From Paenibacillus larvae subsp. larvae (lineage in GTDB: Bacteria; Bacillota; Bacilli; Paenibacillales; NBRC-103111), in contig NZ_CP019687.1 in the NCBI RefSeq assembly GCF_002003265.1, positions 1,178,001 through 1,242,000 of the forward strand: a stretch of DNA of 64,000 nucleotides, in the 5' to 3' direction. Under the pieces are notes generated by a model. It did no database searches. It saw nothing but the letters and a program-made list of their open reading frames with translations, and had not been told where the DNA came from. The position numbers and the translations under genes were made by a program. Positions 46,266 through 56,111 of this stretch are shown piece by piece (the stretch's first letter is position 1; the number at the start of each line of letters is the position of its first letter).

Positions 46266-47192
46266 ATGATTGACAAGAAGAAGACCTATGAAGATCTCTT
46301 GCAATTTTTATCTCCTGAAGATATAAAAATAGATGAATCCCTTAAGCTCTTTACGTATACAAAAACCGGAGGCACCGCGGATCTTTTCATCACTCCGCCT
46401 ACCTATGAAGCAGCGGGACAGTTAATCCGCTATGCCCGAAACCATGACCTCCCTGTTACTTTGATCGGAAACGGCTCCAATCTGATTGTACGGGACGGAG
46501 GCATTCGCGGCATTGTCCTGAGTCTGATGAAACTGAATAAAATAAATCCGGGTGTGCATGCCATAACCGCTCAAAGCGGAGCAGCTATTATCGACGTCTC
46601 CAGTGCCGCCCTTAAGCAGCATCTGAGCGGACTGGAATTCGCCTGCGGAATTCCGGGTTCAGTAGGCGGTGCCCTGTTCATGAATGCCGGTGCCTATGGC
46701 GGAGAAATTTCCGATGTCCTAAAAAGTGCACTTGTCCTGACTTCAGAGGGAGAGTTGCTGCAGCTGACCAAAGAAGACCTGGCCCTCAGCTACCGGAAAA
46801 GCGCCATTGCGGAAAAACGCTATATTGCTTTGGAAGCCACTTTCGGGCTGACACCTTCCAATCCGGCGGCGATTAAGGCCAAGATGGATGAACTTACCTT
46901 TCTGAGGGAATCCAAACAGCCGCTTGAATACCCTTCTTGCGGAAGTGTCTTCAAGCGTCCGCCCAATCACTTTGCCGGGAAACTAATTCAAGACAGCGGG
47001 CTGCAAGGAACCCGGATTGGAGGAGCAGAAGTATCCCGGAAACATGCCGGATTTATCGTGAATATAGATAACGCCACTGCCAAGGATTACACTAATCTGA
47101 TCAGGCTTGTACAAAATACGGTGAAAGAAAAGTTTGGCGTAGATCTGGAAACGGAAGTAAAAATTATCGGGGAGGATAAGGAACAGGCCTAA
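46266..47192 (+). CDS. murB: UDP-N-acetylenolpyruvoylglucosamine reductase MurB
   Basis: FAD-dependent reductase of peptidoglycan synthesis, forming UDP-MurNAc. The 308 residues show [14 protein letters not shown], the FAD loop [35 protein letters not shown], and the type IIb pattern [19 protein letters not shown] (catalytic Ser) and [20 protein letters not shown] at 7 bases fixes ATG 46266; the upstream extension to 46200 is not conserved. The gene appears intact. Confidence 0.95.
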   Translation: MIDKKKTYEDLLQFLSPEDIKIDESLKLFTYTKTGGTADLFITPPTYEAAGQLIRYARNHDLPVTLIGNGSNLIVRDGGIRGIVLSLMKLNKINPGVHAITAQSGAAIIDVSSAALKQHLSGLEFACGIPGSVGGALFMNAGAYGGEISDVLKSALVLTSEGELLQLTKEDLALSYRKSAIAEKRYIALEATFGLTPSNPAAIKAKMDELTFLRESKQPLEYPSCGSVFKRPPNHFAGKLIQDSGLQGTRIGGAEVSRKHAGFIVNIDNATAKDYTNLIRLVQNTVKEKFGVDLETEVKIIGEDKEQA

Positions 47193-47264
47193 AGGGTAAA
47201 GACAGAGATTTTTTTTTGCCGGAAAAGACTGAAACTTAAGCTTGACCTTGTCTTCTCTTTTGAA

Positions 47265-47298
47265 AAAAATGCACCATAATTAATTATGGTGCATTTTT
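47265..47298. terminator. Bidirectional terminator, perfect 34-bp palindrome
   Basis: AAAAATGCACCATAATT is followed directly by its exact complement. It serves the converging murB and hcp genes. Confidence 0.9.
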
Positions 47299-47309
47299 AC
47301 TGCTTACTC

Positions 47310-48599
47310 TTATCTTGCAAGCATGATGTTCATGTCTTCCTGAACGTCTCCAATGAGTTTGAGCCCAAAAGCATTTACCAGTACGTTCATGACTCCTTCG
47401 GTCAGGAATTCCGGCGGTTTAGGGCCAATTCGGATGTCCCGGATTCCCAGGCTGAACAGTCCGAGGAGAATGGCCACTGCTTTTTGCTCGAACCAGGAGA
47501 GTACGATGCTGACCGGCAATTCATTAACTGAACAACCGAAAGCATCCGCGAGTGCAAGTGCAATCTTAACTGTAGAACCTGAATTATTGCATTGTCCCAG
47601 ATCAATGTACCTTGGAATATCGGTACCCGGAACTAATCCGTAATCGACATCATTGAACCTGAATTTCCCGCAGGAAGTAGTAAGGATTACTATATCCGCA
47701 GGAAGCCGGGTAGCCAATTCCCGATAATAATTTCCGCCTTTGCCGGGAGCATCACAGCCTGCAATCACAAAGAAATGGCGGATTTTCCCCGACCGAACGG
47801 CTTCAACAATCTCCGGAGCCAAGCCCAGTACGGTTTCATGATGGTATCCAGTCATTAAAGTTTGCTCGGATTCAATATGTGCCTCAGGCAGTTCCAGAGC
47901 CCGTTCGATCAAAGGTGAGAAGTCATTGCCGCTGATTTTGGTAACTCCTTCAAGACCCGCTACCTCGTAAGAGAAGAAGCGATCGGCATATGTGCCTTTA
48001 ATCGGCATTACACAGTTGGTTGTGGCCAAAATGGCACCCGGGAATTCCTCAAACAAACGGCGCTGGTCATACCAGGCTTTCCCGATGTTACCTTTTAAAT
48101 GGGGATACTTGTTGAGTTTCGGATATCCGTGTGCAGGAAGCATCTCGGAATGTGTATATACATGAATGCCCTTGCCTTCCGTTTGTTTGAGAAGCTGCTC
48201 AAGTGCAAACAAGTTGTGGCCGGTAACCACGATGCATTTTCCTTCTATTTTGTTTTGGGAAACCTGTACAGGATTAGGAATGCCCAGATAATCTGTATGG
48301 GCACGGTCCAGCAAATCCATAACCCGTACAGTCGCCTCCCCTACCTTCATTGCCATGTCCAAGTGTTCCTGCAGGTTAAAGTTGGAATTGGTTAAGGTCA
48401 TGTATAAAGCTTCGTGTGTAACTTGGTCTACGAACGGATCCGTGTAGCCAAGCTGGCGTGCGTGTGTTGCATAGGCAGCCACACCTTTTAATCCAAAGAT
48501 GATCGTATCCTGCAAACTCGCTATATCCTCGTTTTTTCCGCATACGCCCATGACGGTGCAGCCGCCGCTAGGTGTCTGTTCACATTGATAACAAAACAT
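47310..48599 (-). CDS. hcp: Hydroxylamine reductase / hybrid cluster protein
   Basis: Iron-sulfur protein with a 4Fe-4S cluster and the hybrid 4Fe-2S-2O cluster, linked to nitrosative stress and hydroxylamine or NO reduction. N-terminal MFCYQCEQTP and CTVMGVCGKNED give the spaced cysteines of the short, Gram-positive/anaerobe type. Hybrid-cluster ligands appear in ATTNCVMP, FVIAGCDAPGKGG, TTSCGKFRFND and LGQCNNSGS. 429 residues, a normal length for this type. AGGAGG at 9 bases sets ATG 48599. A FNR-type promoter lies upstream. Confidence 0.94.
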   Translation of the reverse strand: MFCYQCEQTPSGGCTVMGVCGKNEDIASLQDTIIFGLKGVAAYATHARQLGYTDPFVDQVTHEALYMTLTNSNFNLQEHLDMAMKVGEATVRVMDLLDRAHTDYLGIPNPVQVSQNKIEGKCIVVTGHNLFALEQLLKQTEGKGIHVYTHSEMLPAHGYPKLNKYPHLKGNIGKAWYDQRRLFEEFPGAILATTNCVMPIKGTYADRFFSYEVAGLEGVTKISGNDFSPLIERALELPEAHIESEQTLMTGYHHETVLGLAPEIVEAVRSGKIRHFFVIAGCDAPGKGGNYYRELATRLPADIVILTTSCGKFRFNDVDYGLVPGTDIPRYIDLGQCNNSGSTVKIALALADAFGCSVNELPVSIVLSWFEQKAVAILLGLFSLGIRDIRIGPKPPEFLTEGVMNVLVNAFGLKLIGDVQEDMNIMLAR

Positions 48600-48648
48600 A
48601 AAACGATACCTCCTGTAACGGGATTTGAAAAGCAACCAGGTAAGAGTT

Positions 48649-48692
48649 ACTATACAGCTCCGCCAGAAGGTACCCGTGTGTTTACAATCACA
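48649..48692 (-). promoter_or_regulatory. FNR-dependent promoter of hcp
   Basis: TGTGT-TTACAA-TCACA (48677-48692) matches the FNR consensus TGTGA-N6-TCACA at 9 of 10 positions. On the minus strand a TATAGT -10 element is at 48649-48654, placing the FNR site centre about 42 bases before the expected start, the classic activating position. Confidence 0.75.
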
Positions 48693-48830
48693 TTTCAAGA
48701 AAAAAATTAGTACTGTGTCACATTTCCTCCATACATATTTCCGATAGAGTTTCGTATATTGGAGGAGGCTTTCAGATACCGCTTCCATTTTGGTCAGCAA
48801 TTCTCTTAAGCATATGTTAATTTTCATGCG

Positions 48831-49904
48831 TCAATTGAGAATGGATGCTGCCTCTTGCATAATTTCCTGTACAATGTCTGATGCTTTTGTGTCCGCCTTC
48901 AACAAACGTGTTGCTTGACCGGCCCATAAGGGCATGTACTCCGGGTTGTTTTGCCGTGCCGCTTCCTTCCGGATATCCCCTGTTGCAGTATTTTGGCTTG
49001 GAAAAGGGAGCGGAGCTATGCCCGATTGCTCTACATGGCGGATAAAGGCATTCCGGATTCCTCTGGCCGGCCGTCCTGAAAACGCCTTCGTTATAACGGT
49101 GCTTTCTTCCGTGCTTTCAAGGAGGGCCTGCTTATAAGCCGGATGAGCTCCAGATTCGACTGCTGCCAGAAAGCGCGTTCCCAACTGCACTGCTTGTGCA
49201 CCAAGGGCAAGAGCCGCAGCAAGCCCCCGCCCATCCATAATGCCGCCTGCCGCAATAACCGGGACTTGAACAGCGTCCACAACTTGAGGTACAAGGGAAA
49301 ACGTCCCCACGTTAACACCATAGGCATAATTCTCAAGTGAGAAAGTGCCCCGGTGCCCGCCCGCATCGCTTCCTTGAGCCACAAGTATATCCGCCCCCTG
49401 CTCTTCTGCCATCAGCGCCTCATTTACTGAAGTGACCATCGCAATCACAGTCCGCTTCTCTTGTTTAGCCAGCCGCATGGCCTCGTCATTGAGTACACCA
49501 AATGCTGTGCTAATGACCGGCACCTGTTCTTCCAGTAAGATCTGAAACTGCTCGGAAAAAGGATCCGGTGTTGAAAAATGAAGCGCGCCTTGAGAAATAC
49601 CCAATTGTTCCCTAAGAGAATGCAGCATACGTTGGACTTCATCTATGCGGCTTAAATCATCCTCCATGGATACAGCAAATAAATTAACAGCAAAAGGCCG
49701 GTTTGTCAGCCTGCGGATTTCCCGGATTGTCTCCCTGATGGCTTTTGGTTCCATATAAGCAGCCCCTAGAGTACCCAAGCCGCCTGCTTCAGAAACAGCA
49801 GCCACTAAGGCTGCCGTAGTCGGTCCTCCAGCCATCCCGGCCTGCACAATCGGATAATGTATGCCTAGTTGTTCACACAATGCGGTATGTAAGTGAAGTG
49901 CCAT
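48831..49904 (-). CDS. Nitronate monooxygenase (NMO family)
   Basis: FMN-dependent oxidase of nitronates such as propionate-3-nitronate. The 357-residue TIM barrel has PIVQAGMAGGPTTAALVAAV, GADILVAQGSDAGGHRGTFS (catalytic His in AGGHRG), VPVIAAGGIMDGRGLAAALA and LGTRFLAAVESG. The gene looks intact. It lies upstream of hcp on the same strand, with a 230-base gap carrying hcp's own promoter; both relate to nitrogen-oxide chemistry. The start at 49904 is behind GGAGGGG. Confidence 0.92.
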   Translation of the reverse strand: MALHLHTALCEQLGIHYPIVQAGMAGGPTTAALVAAVSEAGGLGTLGAAYMEPKAIRETIREIRRLTNRPFAVNLFAVSMEDDLSRIDEVQRMLHSLREQLGISQGALHFSTPDPFSEQFQILLEEQVPVISTAFGVLNDEAMRLAKQEKRTVIAMVTSVNEALMAEEQGADILVAQGSDAGGHRGTFSLENYAYGVNVGTFSLVPQVVDAVQVPVIAAGGIMDGRGLAAALALGAQAVQLGTRFLAAVESGAHPAYKQALLESTEESTVITKAFSGRPARGIRNAFIRHVEQSGIAPLPFPSQNTATGDIRKEAARQNNPEYMPLWAGQATRLLKADTKASDIVQEIMQEAASILN

Positions 49905-49970
49905 TTTTTATAACCCCTCCCTCTTCTCATCCCTTATTCTTTTCTTTCATCCCTGTTAATGGGATGCTGA

Positions 49971-50450
49971 TCAGACCTGCAGCACCATGACCACGCCAAC
50001 AATAAGACCGGTATCATCGATTTCCCCGTTTTTCTTGAACCCGAATTGCCCGTACAGCTTCTGCGCCCGGCCGTTATCTTCCGTCACGCTCAAATAGATG
50101 GCATCACATTCGTACTGATTCTTGATACAGCCAATAAGCACGGGAAGGAAACGCCTGGCATATCCCTGTCCCTGAAAACGCGAATCAATCATAAACCTGT
50201 CCAGCCAGACCTCCTTCTGCTCCGGACCTGTTCCGTACATAGCAAATCCGACCAAAGTTTCCCCGTCATAAAGGCCTACTGAGCACCAATTAGGCTCAAA
50301 TACTGATTCGGCCAGGGAATAAGCATTACTTTCAATATAAGACTGCTGTTTGCCGGAAACAGATAGTGCGGCAATACTCCGCCAGTTTTCACCGGAAGCT
50401 TTTCGAATATGCAGTCCGTCCCGGTTAGATACTTCCATTCCTGCTTGCAT
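49971..50450 (-). CDS. GNAT-family N-acetyltransferase (spermidine acetyltransferase-like)
   Basis: About 159 residues. The acetyl-CoA loop is FMIDSRFQGQGYARRFLPVL, followed by IYLSVTEDNGRAQKLYGQFG, a typical GNAT end. VFEPNWCSVGLYDGETLVGF and YGTGPEQKEVWLDRF resemble BltD/PaiA-type polyamine acetyltransferases. Several ATGs are possible (50504, 50465, 50450, 50438); 50450 has an AGGA upstream at a usable distance. Substrate not determined. Confidence 0.8.
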   Translation of the reverse strand: MQAGMEVSNRDGLHIRKASGENWRSIAALSVSGKQQSYIESNAYSLAESVFEPNWCSVGLYDGETLVGFAMYGTGPEQKEVWLDRFMIDSRFQGQGYARRFLPVLIGCIKNQYECDAIYLSVTEDNGRAQKLYGQFGFKKNGEIDDTGLIVGVVMVLQV

Positions 50451-50649
50451 TTTCGGCAGGCACATCCTATCACGTCCATATATAAGTTTAGTACGGGTTG
50501 CCAAAATAAGTAAAGCCGGATTATTCTTATTTTACTCAATCTGAACATAAAGAACAATTCCAGGTTTAGATAATGATATACTATTTGTAGAGATCTATCG
50601 TTTCGGAACAAGTGTTTCAATCCTATTTACTTATTTAAAGGAGAATACA

Positions 50650-51066
50650 ATGGATGTTTTTTCAATGATCGCGGAGCAAAAAATACAGGAAGCCATCCAA
50701 AAGGGCGAAATGGACAATTTGCCGGGCCAGGGAAAGCCTCTGGTGCTTGAAAACTGGTCATCGGTACCGGAAGATTTGCGCCTGGCTTATAAGATTTTGA
50801 AAAACTCCGGTCACCTTCCGGAAGAAATGCAGCTGCACAAAGAGATGGTATCCCTGGAAGAATTGATCGTACTTTGCCAGGATTCATCGGAACGCCACGA
50901 ACTTCAGAAACGCTTGAATGCCAAACAGCTTCGTTTGCAAATGCTAATGGAGCAGCGGGGCGGAACAATTTCGCCTACATGGAACAGGTATCGTTCCAAG
51001 ATAGAGAACCGGTTGAAAGGGAAAAAAACCGATAACCTGCCCCCATTCCGTTCGGAAAGAAAATAA
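50650..51066 (+). CDS. DUF1992 (DnaJ-homologue subfamily C28 conserved region) protein
   Basis: A 138-residue protein: AEQKIQEAIQKGEMDNLPGQ, GKPLVLENWSSVPEDLRLAY and KNSGHLPEEMQLHKEMVSLE are the conserved core of DUF1992. Function unknown. AAAGGAGAA precedes ATG 50650. A GC-rich hairpin with a T run (about 51066-51117) follows and can terminate it. Confidence 0.87.
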   Translation: MDVFSMIAEQKIQEAIQKGEMDNLPGQGKPLVLENWSSVPEDLRLAYKILKNSGHLPEEMQLHKEMVSLEELIVLCQDSSERHELQKRLNAKQLRLQMLMEQRGGTISPTWNRYRSKIENRLKGKKTDNLPPFRSERK

Positions 51067-51131
51067 AAAGCCGGCCGAGCCGCCTAATCCGGCAGCTACA
51101 GTCAGCTTTTTTCTTCTATATTTTTATCATC

Positions 51132-51977
51132 TCACCCTTTGCTCGCTCCAGCTGTCAAACCTTCTACAAGCAGTTTTTGCAGAAACATAAAGAGCAGCGT
51201 AATCGGTACCGCAATCAGTACAGCAGCCGCAGCAAAGATGGTAAAGTTGCTGTTTTGAAAATTGTTGATTTGGTCATATAATCCGACAGCTACCGTCCAA
51301 TTTTCCCTGCTCCTGAGCACCAGCCTCGCGAAAATAAAATCCACCCAAGGGCCGACAAATTGAGTGAGAGCCACATATGCGAGCATCGGCTTGGAAAGAG
51401 GCAGGATAATTCGTGTAAAAATCATCATATTTGTGGCCCCGTCCATTTTGGCTGCTTCATCCAGACTGCGGGGGATTGCATCAAAAAAACCTTTGACCAA
51501 AAAACTTCCCATCAATGGGGCTCCAGCCGAATATACGAGGATTAGAGCAAAATGAGTATCCAGCAGCCCTAGCTCCTTCAGCAGAATGAATATCGCAATC
51601 ATACTCATAAAGCCGGGAAACATACCCAAAATCAATATGGTGGACATGGCAGTTTTACGTCCCCTAAAGCGGAATCTCGATAACGCATATCCGGTAAGAA
51701 GGGTCAGCGTAACACCTATTATCATGGTGATGACAGAGATCTTAAGTGTGTTCATGTACCACTGGCCAAACAGGAAACTGTCTGAGGTGAATAGTTCCTT
51801 AAAATGATCCAAGGTAAAACTTTCGGGAATCAATGACTTGCTGTACAAAGATTTACCGGGCCGAAAAGAAGAGAAAATGACCCAAAGTGCCGGATACAAG
51901 CAGCAGATAGCTATTCCTGTAAGCAGAATGTAGCTGAGCGTAAGACGAAAGCCTTTTTTGGCAGATTTCGATTTCAT
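51132..51977 (-). CDS. malG: Maltodextrin ABC transporter permease (MalG-like)
   Basis: A 281-residue inner-membrane permease with six helices and the EAA loop DEAAKMDGATNMMIFTRIIL that contacts the ATPase. The C-terminus (LFMFLQKLLVEGLTAGASKG) is the conserved end of MalG-type proteins. Its ATG overlaps the malF stop by 4 bases. The ATPase (MsmX type) is not encoded in this operon, as is usual in Bacillales. Confidence 0.92.
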   Translation of the reverse strand: MKSKSAKKGFRLTLSYILLTGIAICCLYPALWVIFSSFRPGKSLYSKSLIPESFTLDHFKELFTSDSFLFGQWYMNTLKISVITMIIGVTLTLLTGYALSRFRFRGRKTAMSTILILGMFPGFMSMIAIFILLKELGLLDTHFALILVYSAGAPLMGSFLVKGFFDAIPRSLDEAAKMDGATNMMIFTRIILPLSKPMLAYVALTQFVGPWVDFIFARLVLRSRENWTVAVGLYDQINNFQNSNFTIFAAAAVLIAVPITLLFMFLQKLLVEGLTAGASKG

Positions 51978-53216
51978 TGGATCATATCCTCCTCTTTAAA
52001 CGATCGGGTTCTGCGGTAATTCCAGATAGAAAACGATGCAATTATCAGGAAGATGATAATACCAATGGCGGAAGCCATATTAAAACGGTTTTGATCCAGA
52101 GTAAGCTTATACAGCCAGGTTACAAGCAGGTCCGTGGCGCCGGCATACTGGTAGTCCCCTACCTCAGGCGATCCGTTCGTTAGTAGAAAAATAGCATTAA
52201 AGTTGTTAATGTTACCTGCAAACTGCATAATCAGAATCGGTGCTGTAGTAAATAAAACCATCGGAAGAGTAATCATTTTAAATTTTTGAAAGCCGGTAGC
52301 CCCATCAATCTCGGCCGCTTCATATAAATCATTGGAGATGGTAGTAAGCACACCCATAATTAGAATCATAGAAACGGGAATTCCGACCCACATGTTGACA
52401 ATAATGACGGTTACTTTCGCCCAAAACGGATCTGTCAACCAAGGGAGCTGCCCGAGTCCGAAATAAGATAAATACTGAAGGAATAATAAAGATCGTTCTC
52501 CAGAATGCTTTAAACCTGATATCCTTCTGCTGCACAAGCAAAGCAACCAGAAAACCGCCGAAATATGTCGTGACAGTGGACAAGATTGCCCATATAATCG
52601 TCCAGGTCAGGACACCGTAAAAAGTATGGCTCCAGGATTTAAGCTGAACGAGGTCCCGGAATGTCTGCAGGCCGACCCAATTAACCAGCTTCGCGGGAGG
52701 AATGTGGTCCGGCAAGGAATAGTTGGTAAAAGCCAGCAGAATCATGAAAATAATCGGCATGACGGTAAAAAACAAAACTCCGATAGCCGGTATAGCCAGA
52801 AAAGCCTGGGCAAATTTCTTATCCATGATGTACCGGACCGATTCTTTGATATTATTCGGCTTTATCCCCCCTTCCCTTGTTTTTCCTACCTTGTATGCGT
52901 CCTTAATGTTCATCGCATAAATAAGGATAAAGACAAGCAGAAAAAGGAGCGTGATAAGCCCTTGAATCAGCAGGAATATAGAGTGGTCCCCAGGTATTAA
53001 TTTGGATACTCCGTCTACGGTTCCGATAAAGCTAGCCGTTTCTCCTAATGTGGTAATACCCCAAACCGCGGTCACCAGATTCTCGTATAAATACCATAGG
53101 CCCAGCACTTCTATTGTAAATAAGAAGAGGCCCTTCACAAACTGCTTATTGTATAACTGTCCCATGCCAAAGCTTAAACAAGACAATACGGTCGCTGTGG
53201 TACGGTATCGAGTCAT
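51974..53216 (-). pseudogene. malF: Maltodextrin ABC transporter permease (MalF-like), internal out-of-frame deletion
   Basis: N-terminal cytoplasmic/helix region (VLSCLSFGMGQLYNKQFVKG), helices and periplasmic-like loop to KAFWRTIFIIP are in one frame. At about 52488 the sequence jumps to QYLSYFGLGQLPWLTDPFWA in another frame, continuing with the EAA loop LYEAAEIDGATGFQKFKMIT to the stop. About 20-25 residues expected between (the AIPQFIS...FGPIN-type stretch) are missing, and the deletion is out of frame. GGAG upstream supports ATG 53216. As read, the maltodextrin importer would not assemble. Confidence 0.88.
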
Positions 53217-53252
53217 TCTTTTCTTCCGGCTCCTCTCCCTAATATGAGCCGC

Positions 53253-53275
53253 ACACCGGGAGAGTTAACCGGTGT
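53253..53275 (-). promoter_or_regulatory. Intercistronic stem-loop between malE and malF
   Basis: ACACCGG and CCGGTGT are perfect arms around a 9-base loop with no T tract. Such hairpins after the binding-protein gene often stabilise its mRNA or thin out downstream transcription; inference here. Confidence 0.5.
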
Positions 53276-53298
53276 TGGCCTGCTTACCAGTTTCAGGG

Positions 53299-54582
53299 TT
53301 ACTTTACTGCCCCGTTATTAAGATCCTTCATCTGCTTCACAGCATTATCCAGTGAAGACTTTACATCTTTGTTATTGTTCCAGATTTCAGCAAATGCAGC
53401 GCCCATTGGATTCCATACATTGCTGGTTTCCGGGTTGGATGGCATCGGCTGTGAATTTTTGAACTGCTCGGCAAAAGCTGAAACATACGGATCGTTCTTA
53501 ATTTGTGCATTTTCCAGGGCCTCCTTGTTGGCTGGTACTGAACCTACCGTTTTGTTCAGCAGAAGCTGGGCTTCCTTGTCGGAAGCAAACCGTGCAAACA
53601 ATTTTGCCGCATTCGGATACTTGGAGTAAGCATTTACATACCAGGCTTTGATACCAGAGAAGGAAACAGCCGGTTTACCGCCGATTGTCGGAACTGGTGT
53701 AATTCCAAGCTTGTCTCCGAGCGCTTTCTTATATCCTGCCAGCTCCCAAGGGCCATTGATATCCATGGCAACATCGCCGGAGGTAAACAATCCGCGCTTA
53801 ATATCCGGATTAATGTCACCAGTATTAACCGGCAGAATTTCCTTAAGGCTAATGTAAGTTTTCATTCCCTCAAGTGACCCCTCGTTATTTAAACCAATAT
53901 CATTTTTGTCTGTTCCATTTTTACCGAACACATACCCTCCGGTAGAGGCGAAGAACGGATAATTAAAGTAGAAATTCCCGGTTTCCCACATCAAGCCATA
54001 TTTATTGTTTTCCTTGTCCATATAGGTTTTACCGAAACTAACCACATCTTCGAACGATTTCGGCGCTTCTTTAACAAGATCTTTATTGTAATAAAGTGCA
54101 TAAGTTTCTGCTGCCCTCGGGTAGCCGTACATTTTGCCGCCGTAGGTCACTCCTTGTACCGCTATTTCCGTATTCTCCTGTTTCGTTTTATCTCCAAATA
54201 CGTCATTAGGAAGTACCAGATTAGCGGTCGCGGCTCTTCCGAGCTGGTCATGGGGGAAAATTACCACGTCAGCCGCAAGGCCCGTAGGACCATCGGTTAA
54301 TAGACGGGTTACCTGATCGGTAGGTGATAATTCATCAATTTGAATTTCTACATGATATTTTTCAGTAAACTTCTTGGCAATCTGTTCGGTGAATGTTTTT
54401 TCTTCCTTGCTCTCCCATATGATGAGTTTAGCCCCTGCTTCCGGCTGAAGTTCACTTTGAGTTTGTGCCCCTTGCGCCGGCGAAGAATCCGCCTGATTGG
54501 CAGCCTTTTTTGGCGTGCAGGCAGCTAACGACAAACTCATTGTAAGCGCCAATAAAACAGCCGTACTTTTTCCCCATTTCAT
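53299..54582 (-). CDS. malE: Maltose/maltodextrin-binding lipoprotein (MalE-like)
   Basis: A 427-resid. family 1 solute-binding protein. Lipobox SLSLAACTPKK (Cys22), then KLIIWESKEEKTFTEQIAKK, DELSPTDQVTRLLTDGPTGL and AADVVIFPHDQLGRAATANL, which match maltodextrin-binding proteins. C-terminal NPMGAAFAEIWNNNKDVKSS is also typical. First gene of the malEFG operon; upstream is a dense set of operator-like sites and a cre-like site. Confidence 0.93.
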   Translation of the reverse strand: MKWGKSTAVLLALTMSLSLAACTPKKAANQADSSPAQGAQTQSELQPEAGAKLIIWESKEEKTFTEQIAKKFTEKYHVEIQIDELSPTDQVTRLLTDGPTGLAADVVIFPHDQLGRAATANLVLPNDVFGDKTKQENTEIAVQGVTYGGKMYGYPRAAETYALYYNKDLVKEAPKSFEDVVSFGKTYMDKENNKYGLMWETGNFYFNYPFFASTGGYVFGKNGTDKNDIGLNNEGSLEGMKTYISLKEILPVNTGDINPDIKRGLFTSGDVAMDINGPWELAGYKKALGDKLGITPVPTIGGKPAVSFSGIKAWYVNAYSKYPNAAKLFARFASDKEAQLLLNKTVGSVPANKEALENAQIKNDPYVSAFAEQFKNSQPMPSNPETSNVWNPMGAAFAEIWNNNKDVKSSLDNAVKQMKDLNNGAVK

Positions 54583-54615
54583 GCAATTGACCCCTTCCCC
54601 TAATTAATTAGGAAC

Positions 54616-54937
54616 GCAAACGTTTTCTCTCCTGTATTCAAAGAAGTCAACCGCATGATGTTTTAGAAGAGACAAAACCAACTGTAAGCGCTTCATACCT
54701 AAGTTGATCATACATGATCGGCTTTCTTTTTGTAAAAACGTTTGTATTGTAGATTTTGAAGTCTTTTTCATGCTTTGGCTATCTTAATCAACGTTTTTCT
54801 TACTGTTTCTCACCGTATCTAACTTTTGCCCCTTTTATATGCGCCTTCTTTCATTGTAAGTAAGCATACTTTACAACTACTCATCGAATGAGCTACCATG
54901 AAGATATTATGCAGGCATCACAGAGCACAAACGTTTG
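54616..54937. promoter_or_regulatory. Repeated AACGTTT operators and a cre-like site in the mal intergenic region
   Basis: Four copies of an AACGTTT core occur between the divergent genes: GCAAACGTTTTC (54616-54627), AAACGTTT (54736-54743), AACGTTTT (54790-54797) and the perfect palindrome CAAACGTTTG (54928-54937). TGTAAGCGCTTCAT (54683-54696) resembles a CcpA cre site. Such sites fit a LacI-family regulator, presumably the adjacent one, with catabolite control. No gene lies in 54583-54981. Confidence 0.7.
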
Positions 54938-54981
54938 CATGAATCTGTGCCGCCTAACCGTACTCTCAAGGAGGTCAAAAT

Positions 54982-56013
54982 ATGGCTGTCACCATTATTG
55001 ATGTAGCCAAAAAAGCCGGGGTATCCCCTTCAACCGTTTCCAGGGTATTATCCGGGTATCCCCGCATTAGTCCGAAAACGGCTCAACGAGTGCGGGAAGT
55101 TATAGAGGAATTGGGATATCACCCTAACGTGATGGCCAAAAGTCTGGTTTCCAAAACAACCTCCACACTGGGACTTATCCTGCCCAGACCGGCAGAGGAA
55201 TTATTTTTAAACCTGTTTTTTGCTGAGATTATCCGGAGAATTGTAACCCAAGCGGCGCGTGCCGGATATGATGTTCTTATGACAGCCGGTTCTAGAGAAC
55301 ATCCTGAATTAGATGCGGTTACAAGACTTGTTAACAGTCACCGTGTAGACGGCCTTATTTTGCTTCATTCCCGTAAACATGATCCGGTTATTTCTTTTTT
55401 GACGGAACGAGGCTTCCCTTTTGTTCTGATAGGCCGCAATGAAGATTATCCGGATATTTTGTCCGTAGATAATGATAATATCCAGGCTGCTTATGATGCC
55501 ACCCGCCACTTGATTTCCCAGGGGCATCAGCGCATCGGTTTTGTCAGTGGTCCGCCTGATCTATTCGTTTCAAAAGACCGTTTGTCCGGATATCAGATGG
55601 CTATGAAAGAAGAAGGAATAAAAACACGGCCGGAGTGGATTGTAGAGGGGGAATTTCTGCAAGAAAGCGGTTATAGGGCCATGTCCTTTTTCATGAGTTT
55701 GCCGGAACGCCCTACTGCTCTTGTCGTCATAGATGACCTGGTTGCTATTGGAGTACTTCACGGTCTGGGTGAATTAGGTTATGAAGTTCCTAAAGACCTG
55801 GGCATCATCAGCTTTAATAACCTAACCATGTCTGAGCTTTCTCATCCCCCTATCAGTTCCGTGGATATCGGCATTTATCAGATCGGCCATACGGCTTCTC
55901 AGACACTAATCCGCTATATCCGGGGAGAACCGTTTAATCAGAACCGTTTTATCGTCCCTCACCGTTTGATTGTCAGGGAATCCTCTCTATCACCTGTTCA
56001 GTCTAAACAATAA
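54982..56013 (+). CDS. LacI-family regulator of the maltodextrin operon (MalR-like)
   Basis: A 343-residue repressor or activator. LacI helix-turn-helix TIIDVAKKAGVSPSTVSRVL, hinge helix NVMAKSLVSKTTSTLGL and a periplasmic-binding-like sensor (VDGLILLHSRKHDPV, SVDNDNIQAAYDATRHLISQ, HQRIGFVSGPPD). Divergent from malE; AAGGAGG at 6 bases sets ATG 54982. The gene's terminator has been split by the IS at 56040. Confidence 0.92.
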   Translation: MAVTIIDVAKKAGVSPSTVSRVLSGYPRISPKTAQRVREVIEELGYHPNVMAKSLVSKTTSTLGLILPRPAEELFLNLFFAEIIRRIVTQAARAGYDVLMTAGSREHPELDAVTRLVNSHRVDGLILLHSRKHDPVISFLTERGFPFVLIGRNEDYPDILSVDNDNIQAAYDATRHLISQGHQRIGFVSGPPDLFVSKDRLSGYQMAMKEEGIKTRPEWIVEGEFLQESGYRAMSFFMSLPERPTALVVIDDLVAIGVLHGLGELGYEVPKDLGIISFNNLTMSELSHPPISSVDIGIYQIGHTASQTLIRYIRGEPFNQNRFIVPHRLIVRESSLSPVQSKQ

Positions 56014-56022
56014 TAAAAGAAG

Positions 56023-56039
56023 AGGCCCACATGTTAAGT
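56023..56039. terminator. Left half of a convergent terminator split by IS copy 2
   Basis: AGGCCCACA (56023-56031) pairs with TGTGGGCTT at 57342-57350 except for one mismatch. Removing the IS and one AGT copy gives a 9-bp stem with a 13-base loop between the LacI gene and the converging GNAT gene. Confidence 0.75.
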
Positions 56040-56111
56040 TGATATGCTCCCCTCATAGTAGACAGTAGAAAAAACAAAAACATCTACTCTACAATGATGG
56101 GAGTTTTTACA

